Positions 23,345 through 36,915 of a stretch of DNA of 64,000 nt are shown piece by piece. Origin of the DNA: Hetaerina americana. Its lineage: Eukaryota > Arthropoda > Insecta > Odonata > Calopterygidae. The translations under genes were made by a program, and so were the position numbers. Location of the stretch: assembly GCA_022747635.1 (NCBI GenBank), contig JAKTNV010000261.1, positions 227,350 to 291,349 on the forward strand. Reading direction: 5' to 3'. Positions within the stretch are counted from its first letter, which is position 1. Every line of letters starts with the position of its first letter. The notes below the pieces were generated by a model that had not been told where the DNA came from, did not search any database, and saw nothing but the letters and a program-made list of their open reading frames with translations.

Positions 23345-26300
23345 TTCTAAAAATGAAATAAATGCCTTCTTAACACCTCAAACATTCACTCTAAAACAGA
23401 AGATTGTTGTTTTTCGCAATATTTTTAGAAATTTGGGCTCTTTTAGTAAAATTAACACTTGCGCTGAAAAATCTTTTATGATCTTTTACTGTCTTTCAGG
23501 ATTCATTCTGGGTTTTATTTTTTTTATTTGATGAAAATGAGCAACAATACACACCTTGGATACATTTTTGTTTGATTTGTGTCGAGTGAGATTTTCACCT
23601 AGAACCCAAAGGGGGGGGTATTGGCACTTTTCATGGAAAAATGTGAAAAATTAAATTTTCTAAAAATGAAATAAATGCCTTCTAAACACCTCAAACATTC
23701 ACTCTAAAACAGAAGATTGTAATTTTTCGCAATATTTTTAGAAATTTGGGCTCTTTTAGTAACATTAACACTTGCGCTGAAGCAACTTTTATGCTCATTT
23801 CTTGTCTTTCAAGATTAATTCTGGGTTTTATTTTGTTTATTTGATGAAAATGAGCAACAATACACACCATGGATACATTTTTGTTTGATTTGTGTCGAGT
23901 GAGATTTTCACCTAGAACCCAAAGGGTGGGGTATTGGCACTTTTCATGGAAAAATGTGAAAAATTAAATTTTCTAAAAATGAAATTAATGCCTTCTAAAC
24001 ACCTCAAACATTCACTCTAAAACAGAAGATTGTTGTTTTTCGCAATATTTTTAGAAATTTGGGCTCTTTTAGTAACATTAACACCTGGGCTGAAGCATCT
24101 TTTATGCTCATTTCTTGTCTTTCAAGATTAATTCTGGGTTTTATTTTGTTTATTTGATGAAAATGAGCAACAATACACACCATGGAAACATTTTTGTTTA
24201 ATATGTGTTTAGGAGATTTTCACCTAGAACCCAAAGGGGGGGGGAATGGCACTTTTCATGGAAAAATGTGAAAAATTAAATTTTCTAAAAATGAAATAAA
24301 TTCCTTCTATACACCTCCAAAATTCACTCTAAAACAGAAGATTGTTGTTTTTCGCAATATTTTTAGGTATTTGGGCTCTTTTAGTAACATTTACACCTGG
24401 GCTGAAGCATCTTTTATGATCATTTATTGTCTTTCAGGATTCATTCTGGGTTTTATTTTGTTTATTTGATGAAAATGAACAATACACACCTTGGATACAT
24501 TTTTGTTTGATTTGTGTCGAGTGAGATTTCACCTAGAACCAAAGGGGGGGGTATTGGCACTTTTCATGGAAAAATGTGAAAAATTAAATTTTCTAAAAAT
24601 GAAATAAATGCCTTCTAAATACCTCAAACATTCACTCTAAAACAGAAGATTGTTGTTTTTCGCAATATTTTTAGAAATTTTGGCTCTTTTAGTAACATTA
24701 ACACCTGGGCTGAAGCATCTTTTATGATCATTTATTGTCTTTCAGGATACATTCTGGGTTTTATTTTGTTTATTTGATGAAAATGAACAACAATACACAC
24801 CTTGGATACATTTTTGTTTGATTTGTGTCGAGTGAGATTTTCACCTAGAACCCAAAGGGTGGGGTATTGGCACTTTTCATGGAAAAATGTGAAAAATTAA
24901 ATTTTCTAAAAATGAAATTAATGCCTTCTAAACACCTCAAACATTCACTCGAAAACAGAAGATTTTTGTTTTTCGCAATATTTTTAGAAATTTGGGCTCT
25001 TTTAGTAACATTAACACCTGGGCTGAAGCATCTTTTATGATCATTTATTGTCTTTCAGGATTCATTCTGGGTTTTATTTTGTTTATTTGATGAAAATGAA
25101 CAACAATACACACCTTGGATACATTTTTGTTTGATTTGTGTCGAGTGAGATTTTCACCTAGAACCCAAAGGGGGGGGTATTGGCACTTTTCATAGAAAAA
25201 TGTGAAAAATTAAATTTTCTAAAAATGAAATAAATGCCTTCTAAACACCTCAAACATTCACTCTAAAACAGAAGATTGTTGTTTTTCGCAATATTTTTAG
25301 AAATTTGGGCTCTTTTAGTAACATTAACACTTGCGCTGAAGCAACTTTAATGCTCATTTCTTGTCTTTCAAGATTAATTCTGGGTTTTATTTTGTTTATT
25401 TGATGAAAATGAGCAACAATACACACCATGGAAACATTTTTGTTTAACTTGTGTTTAGGAGATTTTCACCTAGAACCCAAAGGGGGGTATTGGCACTTTT
25501 CATGGAAAAATGTGAAAAATTAAATTTTCTAAAAATAAAATAAATGCCTTCTAAACACCTCAAACATTCACTCTAAAACAGAAGATTGTTGTTTTTCGCA
25601 ATATTTTTAGAAATTTGGGCTCTTTTAGTAACATTAACACTTGCGCTGAAGCATCTTTTATGCTCATTTCTTGTCTTTCAGGATACATTCTGGGTTTTAT
25701 TTTGTTTATTTGATGAAAATGAACAACAATACACACCTTGGATACATTTTTGTTTGATTTGTGTCGACTGAGATTTTCACCTAGAACCCAAAGGGGGGGC
25801 ATTGGCACTTTTCGTGGAAAAATGTGAAAAATTAAATTTTCTAAAATTGAAATAAATGCCTTCTAAACACCTCAAACATTCACTCTAAAACAGAAGATTG
25901 TTGTTTTTCGCAATATTTTTAGAAATTTGGGCTCTTTTAGTAAAATTAACACTTGCGCTGAAGCATCTTTTATGATCTTTTACTGTCTTTCAGGATTCAT
26001 TCTGGGTTTTATTTTGTTTATTTGATGAAAATGAACAACAATACACACCTTGGATACATTTTTGTTTGATTTGTGTCGAGTGAGATTTTCACCTAGAACC
26101 CAAAGGGGGGGGGTATTGGCACTTTTCATGGAAAAATGTGAAAAATTAGATTTTCTAAAAATGAAATAAATGCCTTTTAAACACCTCAAACATTCACTCT
26201 AAAACAGAAGATTGTTGTTTTTCGCAATATTTTTAGAAATTTGGGCTCTTTTAGTAACATTAACACCTGGGCTGAAGCATCTTTTATGATCATTTATTGT

Positions 26301-26463
26301 CTTTCAGGATTCATTCTGGGTTTTATTTTAATTATTTGATGAAAATGAACAACAATAAACACCATGGAAACATTTTTGTTTAATTTGTGTCGAGTGAGAT
26401 TTTCACCTAGAACCCAAAGGGTGGGGTATTGGCACTTTTCATGGAAAAATGTAAAATTAAATT
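23345..26463 (+). repeat. 3,119-bp higher-order repeat, unit 1 (10 monomers)
   Basis: Ten-monomer unit repeated directly next to itself. Offsets measured at GTTTAATATG (24196 and 27315), GTTTAACTTG (25442 and 28561) and GCTGAAAAATC (23463 and 26582) are all exactly 3,119. Differences from unit 2 are few: TTTAGGTATTTGGG at 24364, AGATTTTTGTTT at 24961 and GATCTTTTACTG at 25975. Confidence 0.93.
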
Positions 26464-29400
26464 TTCTAAAAATGAAATAAATGCCTTCTAAACACCTCAA
26501 ACATTCACTCTAAAACAGAAGATTGTTGTTTTTCGCAATATTTTTAGAAATTTGGGCTCTTTTAGTAAAATTAACACTTGCGCTGAAAAATCTTTTATGA
26601 TCTTTTACTGTCTTTCAGGATTCATTCTGGGTTTTATTTTTTTTATTTGATGAAAATGAGCAACAATACACACCTTGGATACATTTTTGTTTGATTTGTG
26701 TCGAGTGAGATTTTCACCTAGAACCCAAAGGGGGGGGTATTGGCACTTTTCATGGAAAAATGTGAAAAATTAAATTTTCTAAAAATGAAATAAATGCCTT
26801 CTAAACACCTCAAACATTCACTCTAAAACAGAAGATTGTAATTTTTCGCAAAATTTTTAGAAATTTGGGCTCTTTTAGTAACATTAACACTTGCGCTGAA
26901 GCAACTTTTATGCTCATTTCTTGTCTTTCAAGATTAATTCTGGGTTTTATTTTGTTTATTTGATGAAAATGAGCAACAATACACACCATGGATACATTTT
27001 TGTTTGATTTGTGTCGAGTGAGATTTTCACCTAGAACCCAAAGGGTGGGGTATTGGCACTTTTCATGGAAAAATGTGAAAAATTAAATTTTCTAAAAATG
27101 AAATTAATGCCTTCTAAACACCTCAAACATTCACTCTAAAACAGAAGATTGTTGTTTTTCGCAATATTTTTAGAAATTTGGGCTCTTTTAGTAACATTAA
27201 CACCTGGGCTGAAGCATCTTTTATGCTCATTTCTTGTCTTTCAAGATTAATTCTGGGTTTTATTTTGTTTATTTGATGAAAATGAGCAACAATACACACC
27301 ATGGAAACATTTTTGTTTAATATGTGTTTAGGAGATTTTCACCTAGAACCCAAAGGGGGGGGGAATGGCACTTTTCATGGAAAAATGTGAAAAATTAAAT
27401 TTTCTAAAAATGAAATAAATTCCTTCTATACACCTCCAAAATTCACTCTAAAACAGAAGATTGTTGTTTTTCGCAATATTTTTAGAAATTTGGGCTCTTT
27501 TAGTAACATTTACACCTGGGCTGAAGCATCTTTTATGATCATTTATTGTCTTTCAGGATTCATTCTGGGTTTTATTTTGTTTATTTGATGAAAATGAACA
27601 ATACACACCTTGGATACATTTTTGTTTGATTTGTGTCGAGTGAGATTTCACCTAGAACCAAAGGGGGGGGTATTGGCACTTTTCATGGAAAAATGTGAAA
27701 AATTAAATTTTCTAAAAATGAAATAAATGCCTTCTAAATACCTCAAACATTCACTCTAAAACAGAAGATTGTTGTTTTTCGCAATATTTTTAGAAATTTT
27801 GGCTCTTTTAGTAACATTAACACCTGGGCTGAAGCATCTTTTATGATCATTTATTGTCTTTCAGGATACATTCTGGGTTTTATTTTGTTTATTTGATGAA
27901 AATGAACAACAATACACACCTTGGATACATTTTTGTTTGATTTGTGTCGAGTGAGATTTTCACCTAGAACCCAAAGGGTGGGGTATTGGCACTTTTCATG
28001 GAAAAATGTGAAAAATTAAATTTTCTAAAAATGAAATTAATGCCTTCTAAACACCTCAAACATTCACTCGAAAACAGAAGATTGTTGTTTTTCGCAATAT
28101 TTTTAGAAATTTGGGCTCTTTTAGTAACATTAACACCTGGGCTGAAGCATCTTTTATGATCATTTATTGTCTTTCAGGATTCATTCTGGGTTTTATTTTG
28201 TTTATTTGATGAAAATGAACAACAATACACACCTTGGATACATTTTTGTTTGATTTGTGTCGAGTGAGATTTTCACCTAGAACCCAAAGGGGGGGGTATT
28301 GGCACTTTTCATAGAAAAATGTGAAAAATTAAATTTTCTAAAAATGAAATAAATGCCTTCTAAACACCTCAAACATTCACTCTAAAACAGAAGATTGTTG
28401 TTTTTCGCAATATTTTTAGAAATTTGGGCTCTTTTAGTAACATTAACACTTGCGCTGAAGCAACTTTAATGCTCATTTCTTGTCTTTCAAGATTAATTCT
28501 GGGTTTTATTTTGTTTATTTGATAAAAATGAGCAACAATACACACCATGGAAACATTTTTGTTTAACTTGTGTTTAGGAGATTTTCACCTAGAACCCAAA
28601 GGGGGGTATTGGCACTTTTCATGGAAAAATGTGAAAAATTAAATTTTCTAAAAATAAAATAAATGCCTTCTAAACACCTCAAACATTCACTCTAAAACAG
28701 AAGATTGTTGTTTTTCGCAATATTTTTAGAAATTTGGGCTCTTTTAGTAACATTAACACTTGCGCTGAAGCATCTTTTATGCTCATTTCTTGTCTTTCAG
28801 GATACATTCTGGGTTTTATTTTGTTTATTTGATGAAAATGAACAACAATACACACCTTGGATACATTTTTGTTTGATTTGTGTCGACTGAGATTTTCACC
28901 TAGAACCCAAAGGGGGGGCATTGGCACTTTTCGTGGAAAAATGTGAAAAATTAAATTTTCTAAAATTGAAATAAATGCCTTCTAAACACCTCAAACATTC
29001 ACTCTAAAACAGAAGATTGTTGTTTTTCGCAATATTTTTAGAAATTTGGGCTCTTTTAGTAAAATTAACACTTGCGCTGAAGCATCTTTTATGATTTTTA
29101 ATGTCTTTCAGGATTCATTCTGGGTTTTATTTTGTTTATTTGATGAAAATGAACAACAATACACACCTTGGATACATTTTTGTTTGATTTGTGTCGAGTG
29201 AGATTTTCACCTAGAACCCAAAGGGGGGGGTATTGGCACTTTTCATGGAAAAATGTGAAAAATTAGATTTTCTAAAAATGAAATAAATGCCTTCTAAACA
29301 CCTCAAACATTCACTCTAAAACAGAAGATTGTTGTTTTTCGCAATATTTTTAGAAATTTGGGCTCTTTTAGTAACATTAACACCTGGGCTGAAGCATCTT

Positions 29401-29640
29401 TTATGATCATTTATTGTCTTTCAGGATTCATTCTGGGTTTTATTTTAATTATTTGATGAAAATGAACAACAATAAACACCATGGAAACATTTTTGTTTAA
29501 TTTGTGTCGAGTGAGATTTTCACCTAGAACCCAAAGGGGGGGGTATTGGCACTTTTCATGGAAAAATGTAAAATTAAATTTTCTAAAAATGAAATAAATG
29601 CCTTCTAAACACCTCAAACATTCACTCTAAAACAGAAGAT
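26464..29640 (+). repeat. 3,119-bp higher-order repeat, unit 2
   Basis: Near-identical second copy of 23345-26463, extending about 55 bp further, until GGGCTTAAGC replaces GCGCTGAAAA at about 29697. The near identity over 3.1 kb points to a very recent duplication or a recently homogenised pair. Confidence 0.92.
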
Positions 29641-31134
29641 TGTTGTTTTTCGCAATATTTTTAGAAATTTGGGCTCTTTTAGTAACATTAACACTTGGGC
29701 TTAAGCATCTTTTATGATCTTTTATTGTCTTTCAGGATTCATTCTGGGTTTTATTTTGTTTATTTGATGAAAATGAACAACAATACACACCTTGGATACA
29801 TTTTTGTTTGATTTGTGTCGAGTGAGATTTTCACCTAGAACCCAAAGGGGGGGATATTGGCACTTTTCATGGAAAAATGTGAAAAATTAAATTTTCTAAA
29901 AATGAAATAAATGCCTTCTAAACACCTCAAACATTCACTCTAAAACAGAAGATTGTTGTTTTTCGCAATATTTTTAGAAATTTGGGCTCTTTTAGTAACA
30001 TTAACACCTGGGCTGAAGCATCTTTTATGATCATTTCTTGTCTTTCAGGATTAATTCTGGGTTTTATTTGTTTATGTGATGAAAATGAACAACAATAAAC
30101 ACCATGGAAACATTTTTCATTGATTTGTGTCGAGTGAGATTTTCACCTAGAACCCAAAGGTCACTTTTGCACTTTTCATGGAAAAATGTAAAAAATTAAA
30201 TTTTCTAAAAATGAAATAAATGCCTTCTAAACACCTCAAACATTCACTCTAAAACAGAAGATTGTTGTTTGTCGCAATATTTTTAGAAATTTGGGCTCTT
30301 TTAGTAAAATTAACACTTGCGCTGAAAAATCTTTTATGATCTTTTACTGTCTTTCAGGATTTATTCTGGGTTTTATTTTTTTTATTTGATGAAAATGAGC
30401 AACAATACACACCTTGGATACATTTTTGTTTGATTTGTGTCGAGTGAGATTTTCACCTAGAACCCAAAGGGGGGGGTATTGGCACTTTTCATGGAAAAAT
30501 GTGAAAAATTAAATTTTCTAAAAATGAAATAAATGCCTTCTAAACACCTCAAACATTCACTCTAAAACAGAAGATTGTAATTTTTCGCAATATTTTTAGA
30601 AATTTGGGCTCTTTTAGTAACATTAACACTTGCGCTGAAGCAACTTTTATGCTCATTTCTTGTCTTTCAAGATTAATTCTGGGTTTTATTTTGTTTATTT
30701 GATGAAAATGAGCAACAATACACACCATGGATACATTTTTGTTTGATTTGTGTCGAGTGAGATTTTCACCTAGAACCCAAAGGGTGGGGTATTGGCACTT
30801 TTCATGGAAAAATGTGAAAAATTAAATTTTCTAAAAATGAAATTAATGCCTTCTAAACACCTCAAACATTCACTCTAAAACAGAAGATTGTTGTTTTTCG
30901 CAATATTTTTAGAAATTTGGGCTCTTTTAGTAACATTAACACCTGGGCTGAAGCATCTTTTATGCTCATTTCTTGTCTTTCAAGATTAATTCTGGGTTTT
31001 ATTTTGTTTATTTGATGAAAATGAGCAACAATACACACCATGGAAACATTTTTGTTTAATATGTGTTTAGGAGATTTTCACCTAGAACCCAAAGGGGGGG
31101 GGGAATGGCACTTTTCATGGAAAAATGTGAAAAA
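29263..31134 (+). repeat. 1,872-bp higher-order repeat, unit 1 (6 monomers)
   Basis: Exactly six monomers, repeated in tandem at 31135-33006. Shared markers are AATTAGATTTTC (29263 and 31135), the TTTTAATTATTTG monomer, the GGTCACTTTTGCAC monomer (30159 and 32031) and TTGTTTGTCGCAAT. Left of the unit the sequences differ, so the junction lies close to 29263/31135. Confidence 0.92.
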
Positions 31135-33006
31135 TTAGATTTTCTAAAAATGAAATAAATGCCTTCTAAACACCTCAAACATTCACTCTAAAACAGAAGA
31201 TTGTTGTTTTTCGCAATATTTTTAGAAATTTGGGCTCTTTTAGTAACATTAACACCTGGGCTGAAGCATCTTTTATGATCATTTATTGTCTTTCAGGATT
31301 CATTCTGGGTTTTATTTTAATTATTTGATGAAAATGAACAACAATAAACACCATGGAAACATTTTTGTTTAATTTGTGTCGAGTGAGATTTTCACCTAGA
31401 ACCCAAAGGGGGGGGTATTGGCACTTTTCATGGAAAAATGTAAAATTAAATTTTCTAAAAATGAAATAAATGCCTTCTAAACACCTCAAACATTCACTCT
31501 AAAACAGAAGATTGTTGTTTTTCGCAATATTTTTAGAAATTTGGGCTCTTTTAGTAACATTAACACTTGGGCTTAAGCATCTTTTATGATCTTTTATTGT
31601 CTTTCAGGATTCATTCTGGGTTTTATTTTGTTTATTTGATGAAAATGAACAACAATACACACCTTGGATACATTTTTGTTTGATTTGTGTCGAGTGAGAT
31701 TTTCACCTAGAACCCAAAGGGGGGGATATTGGCACTTTTCATGGAAAAATGTGAAAAATTAAATTTTCTAAAAATGAAATAAATGCCTTCTAAACACCTC
31801 AAACATTCACTCTAAAACAGAAGATTGTTGTTTTTCGCAATATTTTTAGAAATTTGGGCTCTTTTAGTAACATTAACACCTGGGCTGAAGCATCTTTTAT
31901 GATCATTTCTTGTCTTTCAGGATTAATTCTGGGTTTTATTTGTTTATGTGATGAAAATGAACAACAATAAACACCATGGAAACATTTTTCATTGATTTGT
32001 GTCGAGTGAGATTTTCACCTAGAACCCAAAGGTCACTTTTGCACTTTTCATGGAAAAATGTAAAAAATTAAATTTTCTAAAAATGAAATAAATGCCTTCT
32101 AAACACCTCAAACATTCACTCTAAAACAGAAGATTGTTGTTTGTCGCAATATTTTTAGAAATTTGGGCTCTTTTAGTAAAATTAACACTTGCGCTGAAAA
32201 ATCTTTTATGATCTTTTACTGTCTTTCAGGATTTATTCTGGGTTTTATTTTTTTTATTTGATGAAAATGAGCAACAATACACACCTTGGATACATTTTTG
32301 TTTGATTTGTGTCGAGTGAGATTTTCACCTAGAACCCAAAGGGGGGGGTATTGGCACTTTTCATGGAAAAATGTGAAAAATTAAATTTTCTAAAAATGAA
32401 ATAAATGCCTTCTAAACACCTCAAACATTCACTCTAAAACAGAAGATTGTTGTTTTTCGCAATATTTTTAGAAATTTGGGCTCTTTTAGTAACATTAACA
32501 CTTGCGCTGAAGCATCTTTTATGCTCATTTCTTGTCTTTCAGGATACATTCTGGGTTTTATTTTGTTTATTTGATGAAAATAAGCAACAATACACACCAT
32601 GGATACATTTTTGTTTGATTTGTGTCGAGTGAGATTTTCACCTAGAACCCAAAGGGTGGGGTATTGGCACTTTTCATGGAAAAATGTGAAAAATTAAATT
32701 TTCTAAAAATGAAATTAATGCCTTCTAAACACCTCAAACATTCACTCTAAAACAGAAGATTGTTGTTTTTCGCAATATTTTTAGAAATTTGGGCTCTTTT
32801 AGTAACATTAACACCTGGGCTGAAGCATCTTTTATGCTCATTTCTTGTCTTTCAAGATTAATTCTGGGTTTTATTTTGTTTATTTGATGAAAATGAGCAA
32901 CAATACACACCATGGAAACATTTTTGTTTAATATGTGTTTAGGAGATTTTCACCTAGAACCCAAAGGGGGGGGGAATGGCACTTTTCATGGAAAAATGTG
33001 AAAAAT
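31135..33006 (+). repeat. 1,872-bp higher-order repeat, unit 2, with a conversion-like patch
   Basis: Second copy of 29263-31134. It is almost identical except for a patch at about 32447-32582. Unit 1 there has TTGTAATTTTTCGC, GCAACTTTTATG and CAAGATTAATTC; this unit has TTGTTGTTTTTCGC, GCATCTTTTATG and CAGGATACATTC, which are variants of another monomer subtype. Confidence 0.9.
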
Positions 33007-34400
33007 TAAATTTTCTAAAAATGAAATAAATTCCTTCTATACACCTCCAAAATTCACTCTAAAACAGAAGATTGTTGTTTTTCGCAATATTTTTAGAAAT
33101 TTGGGCTCTTTTAGTAACATTAACACCTGGGCTGAAGCATCTTTTATGATCATTTATTGTCTTTCAGGATTCATTCTGGGTTTTATTTTGTTTATTTGAT
33201 GAAAATGAACAATACCCACCTTGGATACATTTTTGTTTGATTTGTGTCGAGTGAGATTTCACCTAGAACCAAAGGGGGGGGTATTGGCACTTTTCATGGA
33301 AAAATGTGAAAAATTAAATTTTCTAAAAATGAAATAAATGCCTTCTAAATACCTCAAACATTCACTCTAAAACAGAAGATTGTTGTTTTTCGCAATATTT
33401 TTAGAAATTTTGGCTCTTTTAGTAACATTAACACCTGGGCTGAAGCATCTTTTATGATCATTTATTGTCTTTCAGGATACATTCTGTGTTTTATTTTGTT
33501 TATTTGATGAAAATGAACAACAATACACACCTTGGATACATTTTTGTTTGATTTGTGTCGAGTGAGATTTTCACCTAGAACCCAAAGGGTGGGGTATTGG
33601 CACTTTTCATGGAAAAATGTGAAAAATTAAATTTTCTAAAAATGAAATTAATGCCTTCTAAACACCTCAAACATTCACTCGAAAACAGAAGATTGTTGTT
33701 TTTCGCAATATTTTTAGAAATTTGGGCTCTTTTAGTAACATTAACACCTGGGCTGAAGCATCTTTTATGATCATTTATTGTCTTTCAGGATACATTCTGG
33801 GTTTTATTTTGTTTATTTGATGAAAATGAACAACAATACACACCTTGGATACATTTTTGTTTGATTTGTGTCGAGTGAGATTTTCACCTAGAACCCAAAG
33901 GGGGGGGCATTGGCACTTTTCATGGAAAAATGTGAAAAATTAAATTTTCTAAAAATGAAATAAATGCCTTCTAAATACCTCAAACATTCACTCTAAAACA
34001 GGAGATTGTTGTTTTTCGCAATATTTTTAGAAATTTGGGCTCTCTTAGTAACATTAACACTTGCGCTGAAGCATCTTTTATGCTCATTTCTTGTCTTTCA
34101 GGAGTAATTCTGTGTTTTATTTTGTTTATTTGATGAAAATGAACAACAATACACACCTTGGATACATTTTTGTTTGATTTGTGTCGAGTGAGATTTTCAC
34201 CTAGAACCAAAAGGGCACTTTTCATGGAAAAATGTGAAAAATTAAATTTTCTAAAAATGAAATAAATGCCTTCTAAACACCTCAAACATTCACTCTAAAA
34301 CAGAAGATTGTTGTTTTTCGCAATATTTTTAGAAATTTGGGCTCTTTTAGTAACATTAACACTTGCGCTGAAGCATCTTTTATGCTCATTTCTTGTCTTT
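33007..34400 (+). repeat. 5,290-bp-offset repeat, unit 1
   Basis: Shared with about 38297-39695. Markers are TTCCTTCTATACACCTCC (33029 and 38319), AACAATACCCACC, ATTCTGTGTTTTATTTTG, ACAGGAGATTGTTG with GGAGTAATTCTGTG, and a monomer whose G-run and TATTGGCAC have collapsed to AAAAGGGCACTTTTC (34207 and 39497). Confidence 0.9.
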
Positions 34401-36915
34401 CAGGATACATTCTGGGTTTTATTTTGTTTATTTGATGAAAATGAACAACAATACACACCTTGGATACATTTTTGTTTGATTTGTGTCGACTGAGATTTTC
34501 ACCTAGAACCCAAAGGGGGGGCATTGGCACTTTTCGTGGAAAAATGTGAAAAATTAAATTTTCTAAAATTGAAATAAATGCCTTCTAAACACCTCAAACA
34601 TTCACTCTAAAACAGAAGATTGTTGTTTTTCGCAATATTTTTAGAAATTTGGGCTCTTTTAGTAAAATTAACACTTGCGCTGAAGCATCTTTTATGATTT
34701 TTAATGTCTTTCAGGATTCATTCTGGGTTTTATTTTGTTTATTTGATGAAAATGAACAACAATACACACCTTGGATACATTTTTGTTTGATTTGTGTCGA
34801 GTGAGATTTTCACCTAGAACCCAAAGGGGGGGGTATTGGCACTTTTCATGGAAAAATGTGAAAAATTAGATTTTCTAAAAATGAAATAAATGCCTTCTAA
34901 ACACCTCAAACATTCACTCTAAAACAGAAGATTGTTGTTTTTCGCAATATTTTTAGAAATTTGGGCTCTTTTAGTAACATTAACACCTGGGCTGAAGCAT
35001 CTTTTATGATCATTTATTGTCTTTCAGGATTCATTCTGGGTTTTATTTTAATTATTTGATGAAAATGAACAACAATAAACACCATGGAAACATTTTTGTT
35101 TAATTTGTGTCGAGTGAGATTTTCACCTAGAACCCAAAGGGGGGGGTATTGGCACTTTTCATGGAAAAATGTAAAATTAAATTTTCTAAAAATGAAATAA
35201 ATGCCTTCTAAACACCTCAAACATTCACTCTAAAACAGAAGATTGTTGTTTTTCGCAATATTTTTAGAAATTTGGGCTCTTTTAGTAACATTAACACTTG
35301 GGCTTAAGCATCTTTTATGATCTTTTATTGTCTTTCAGGATTCATTCTGGGTTTTATTTTGTTTATTTGATGAAAATGAACAACAATACACACCTTGGAT
35401 ACATTTTTGTTTGATTTGTGTCGAGTGAGATTTTCACCTAGAACCCAAAGGGGGGGATATTGGCACTTTTCATGGAAAAATGTGAAAAATTAAATTTTCT
35501 AAAAATGAAATAAATGCCTTCTAAACACCTCAAACATTCACTCTAAAACAGAAGATTGTTGTTTTTCGCAATATTTTTAGAAATTTGGGCTCTTTTAGTA
35601 ACATTAACACCTGGGCTGAAGCATCTTTTATGATCATTTCTTGTCTTTCAGGATTAATTCTGGGTTTTATTTGTTTATGTGATGAAAATGAACAACAATA
35701 AACACCATGGAAACATTTTTCATTGATTTGTGTCGAGTGAGATTTTCACCTAGAACCCAAAGGTCACTTTTGCACTTTTCATGGAAAAATGTAAAAAATT
35801 AAATTTTCTAAAAATGAAATAAATGCCTTCTAAACACCTCAAACATTCACTCTAAAACAGAAGATTGTTGTTTGTCGCAATATTTTTAGAAATTTGGGCT
35901 CTTTTAGTAAAATTAACACTTGCGCTGAAAAATCTTTTATGATCTTTTACTGTCTTTCAGGATTTATTCTGGGTTTTATTTTTTTTATTTGATGAAAATG
36001 AGCAACAATACACACCTTGGATACATTTTTGTTTGATTTGTGTCGAGTGAGATTTTCACCTAGAACCCAAAGGGGGGGGTATTGGCACTTTTCATGGAAA
36101 AATGTGAAAAATTAAATTTTCTAAAAATGAAATAAATGCCTTCTAAACACCTCAAACATTCACTCTAAAACAGAAGATTGTAATTTTTCGCAATATTTTT
36201 AGAAATTTGGGCTCTTTTAGTAACATTAACACTTGCGCTGAAGCAACTTTTATGCTCATTTCTTGTCTTTCAAGATTAATTCTGGGTTTTATTTTGTTTA
36301 TTTGATGAAAATGAGCAACAATACACACCATGGATACATTTTTGTTTGATTTGTGTCGAGTGAGATTTTCACCTAGAACCCAAAGGGTGGGGTATTGGCA
36401 CTTTTCATGGAAAAATGTGAAAAATTAAATTTTCTAAAAATGAAATTAATGCCTTCTAAACACCTCAAACATTCACTCTAAAACAGAAGATTGTTGTTTT
36501 TCGCAATATTTTTAGAAATTTGGGCTCTTTTAGTAACATTAACACCTGGGCTGAAGCATCTTTTATGCTCATTTCTTGTCTTTCAAGATTAATTCTGGGT
36601 TTTATTTTGTTTATTTGATGAAAATGAGCAACAATACACACCATGGAAACATTTTTGTTTAATATGTGTTTAGGAGATTTTCACCTAGAACCCAAAGGGG
36701 GGGGGAATGGCACTTTTCATGGAAAAATGTGAAAAATTAGATTTTCTAAAAATGAAATAAATGCCTTCTAAACACCTCAAACATTCACTCTAAAACAGAA
36801 GATTGTTGTTTTTCGCAATATTTTTAGAAATTTGGGCTCTTTTAGTAACATTAACACCTGGGCTGAAGCATCTTTTATGATCATTTATTGTCTTTCAGGA
36901 TTCATTCTGGGTTTT
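34262..36915 (+). repeat. Copy of about 28660-31310 at 5,603-bp offset
   Basis: Rare variants repeat in order at an offset of 5,602-5,603. These are TGTCGACTGAG (28882 and 34485), CTTTTCGTGG, CTAAAATTGAAAT, ATGATTTTTAATG (29091 and 34694), the TTTTAATTATTTG monomer and AATTAGATTTTC. Similarity stops where GTTTATTTG replaces AATTATTTG near 36915. Confidence 0.88.
35355..36738 (+). repeat. 1,560-bp-offset higher-order repeat, unit 1
   Basis: Five-monomer offset: 35762 and 37322 both carry the GGTCACTTTTGCAC monomer, and 36659 and 38219 both carry the TTTAATATGTGTTTAGGAG variant. The unit ends at AATTAGATTTTC (about 36738), against AATTAAATTTTC in unit 2. Confidence 0.9.

Noticed and set aside
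25586..34493. Plus-strand 61-aa hydrophobic frames (25586, 28705, 32447, 34308) resembling a membrane peptide
   Set aside because: Hydrophobicity comes from the T-rich satellite strand (TTT/CTT codons). They exist only in monomers that happen to lack a stop and are shadows of the repeat.
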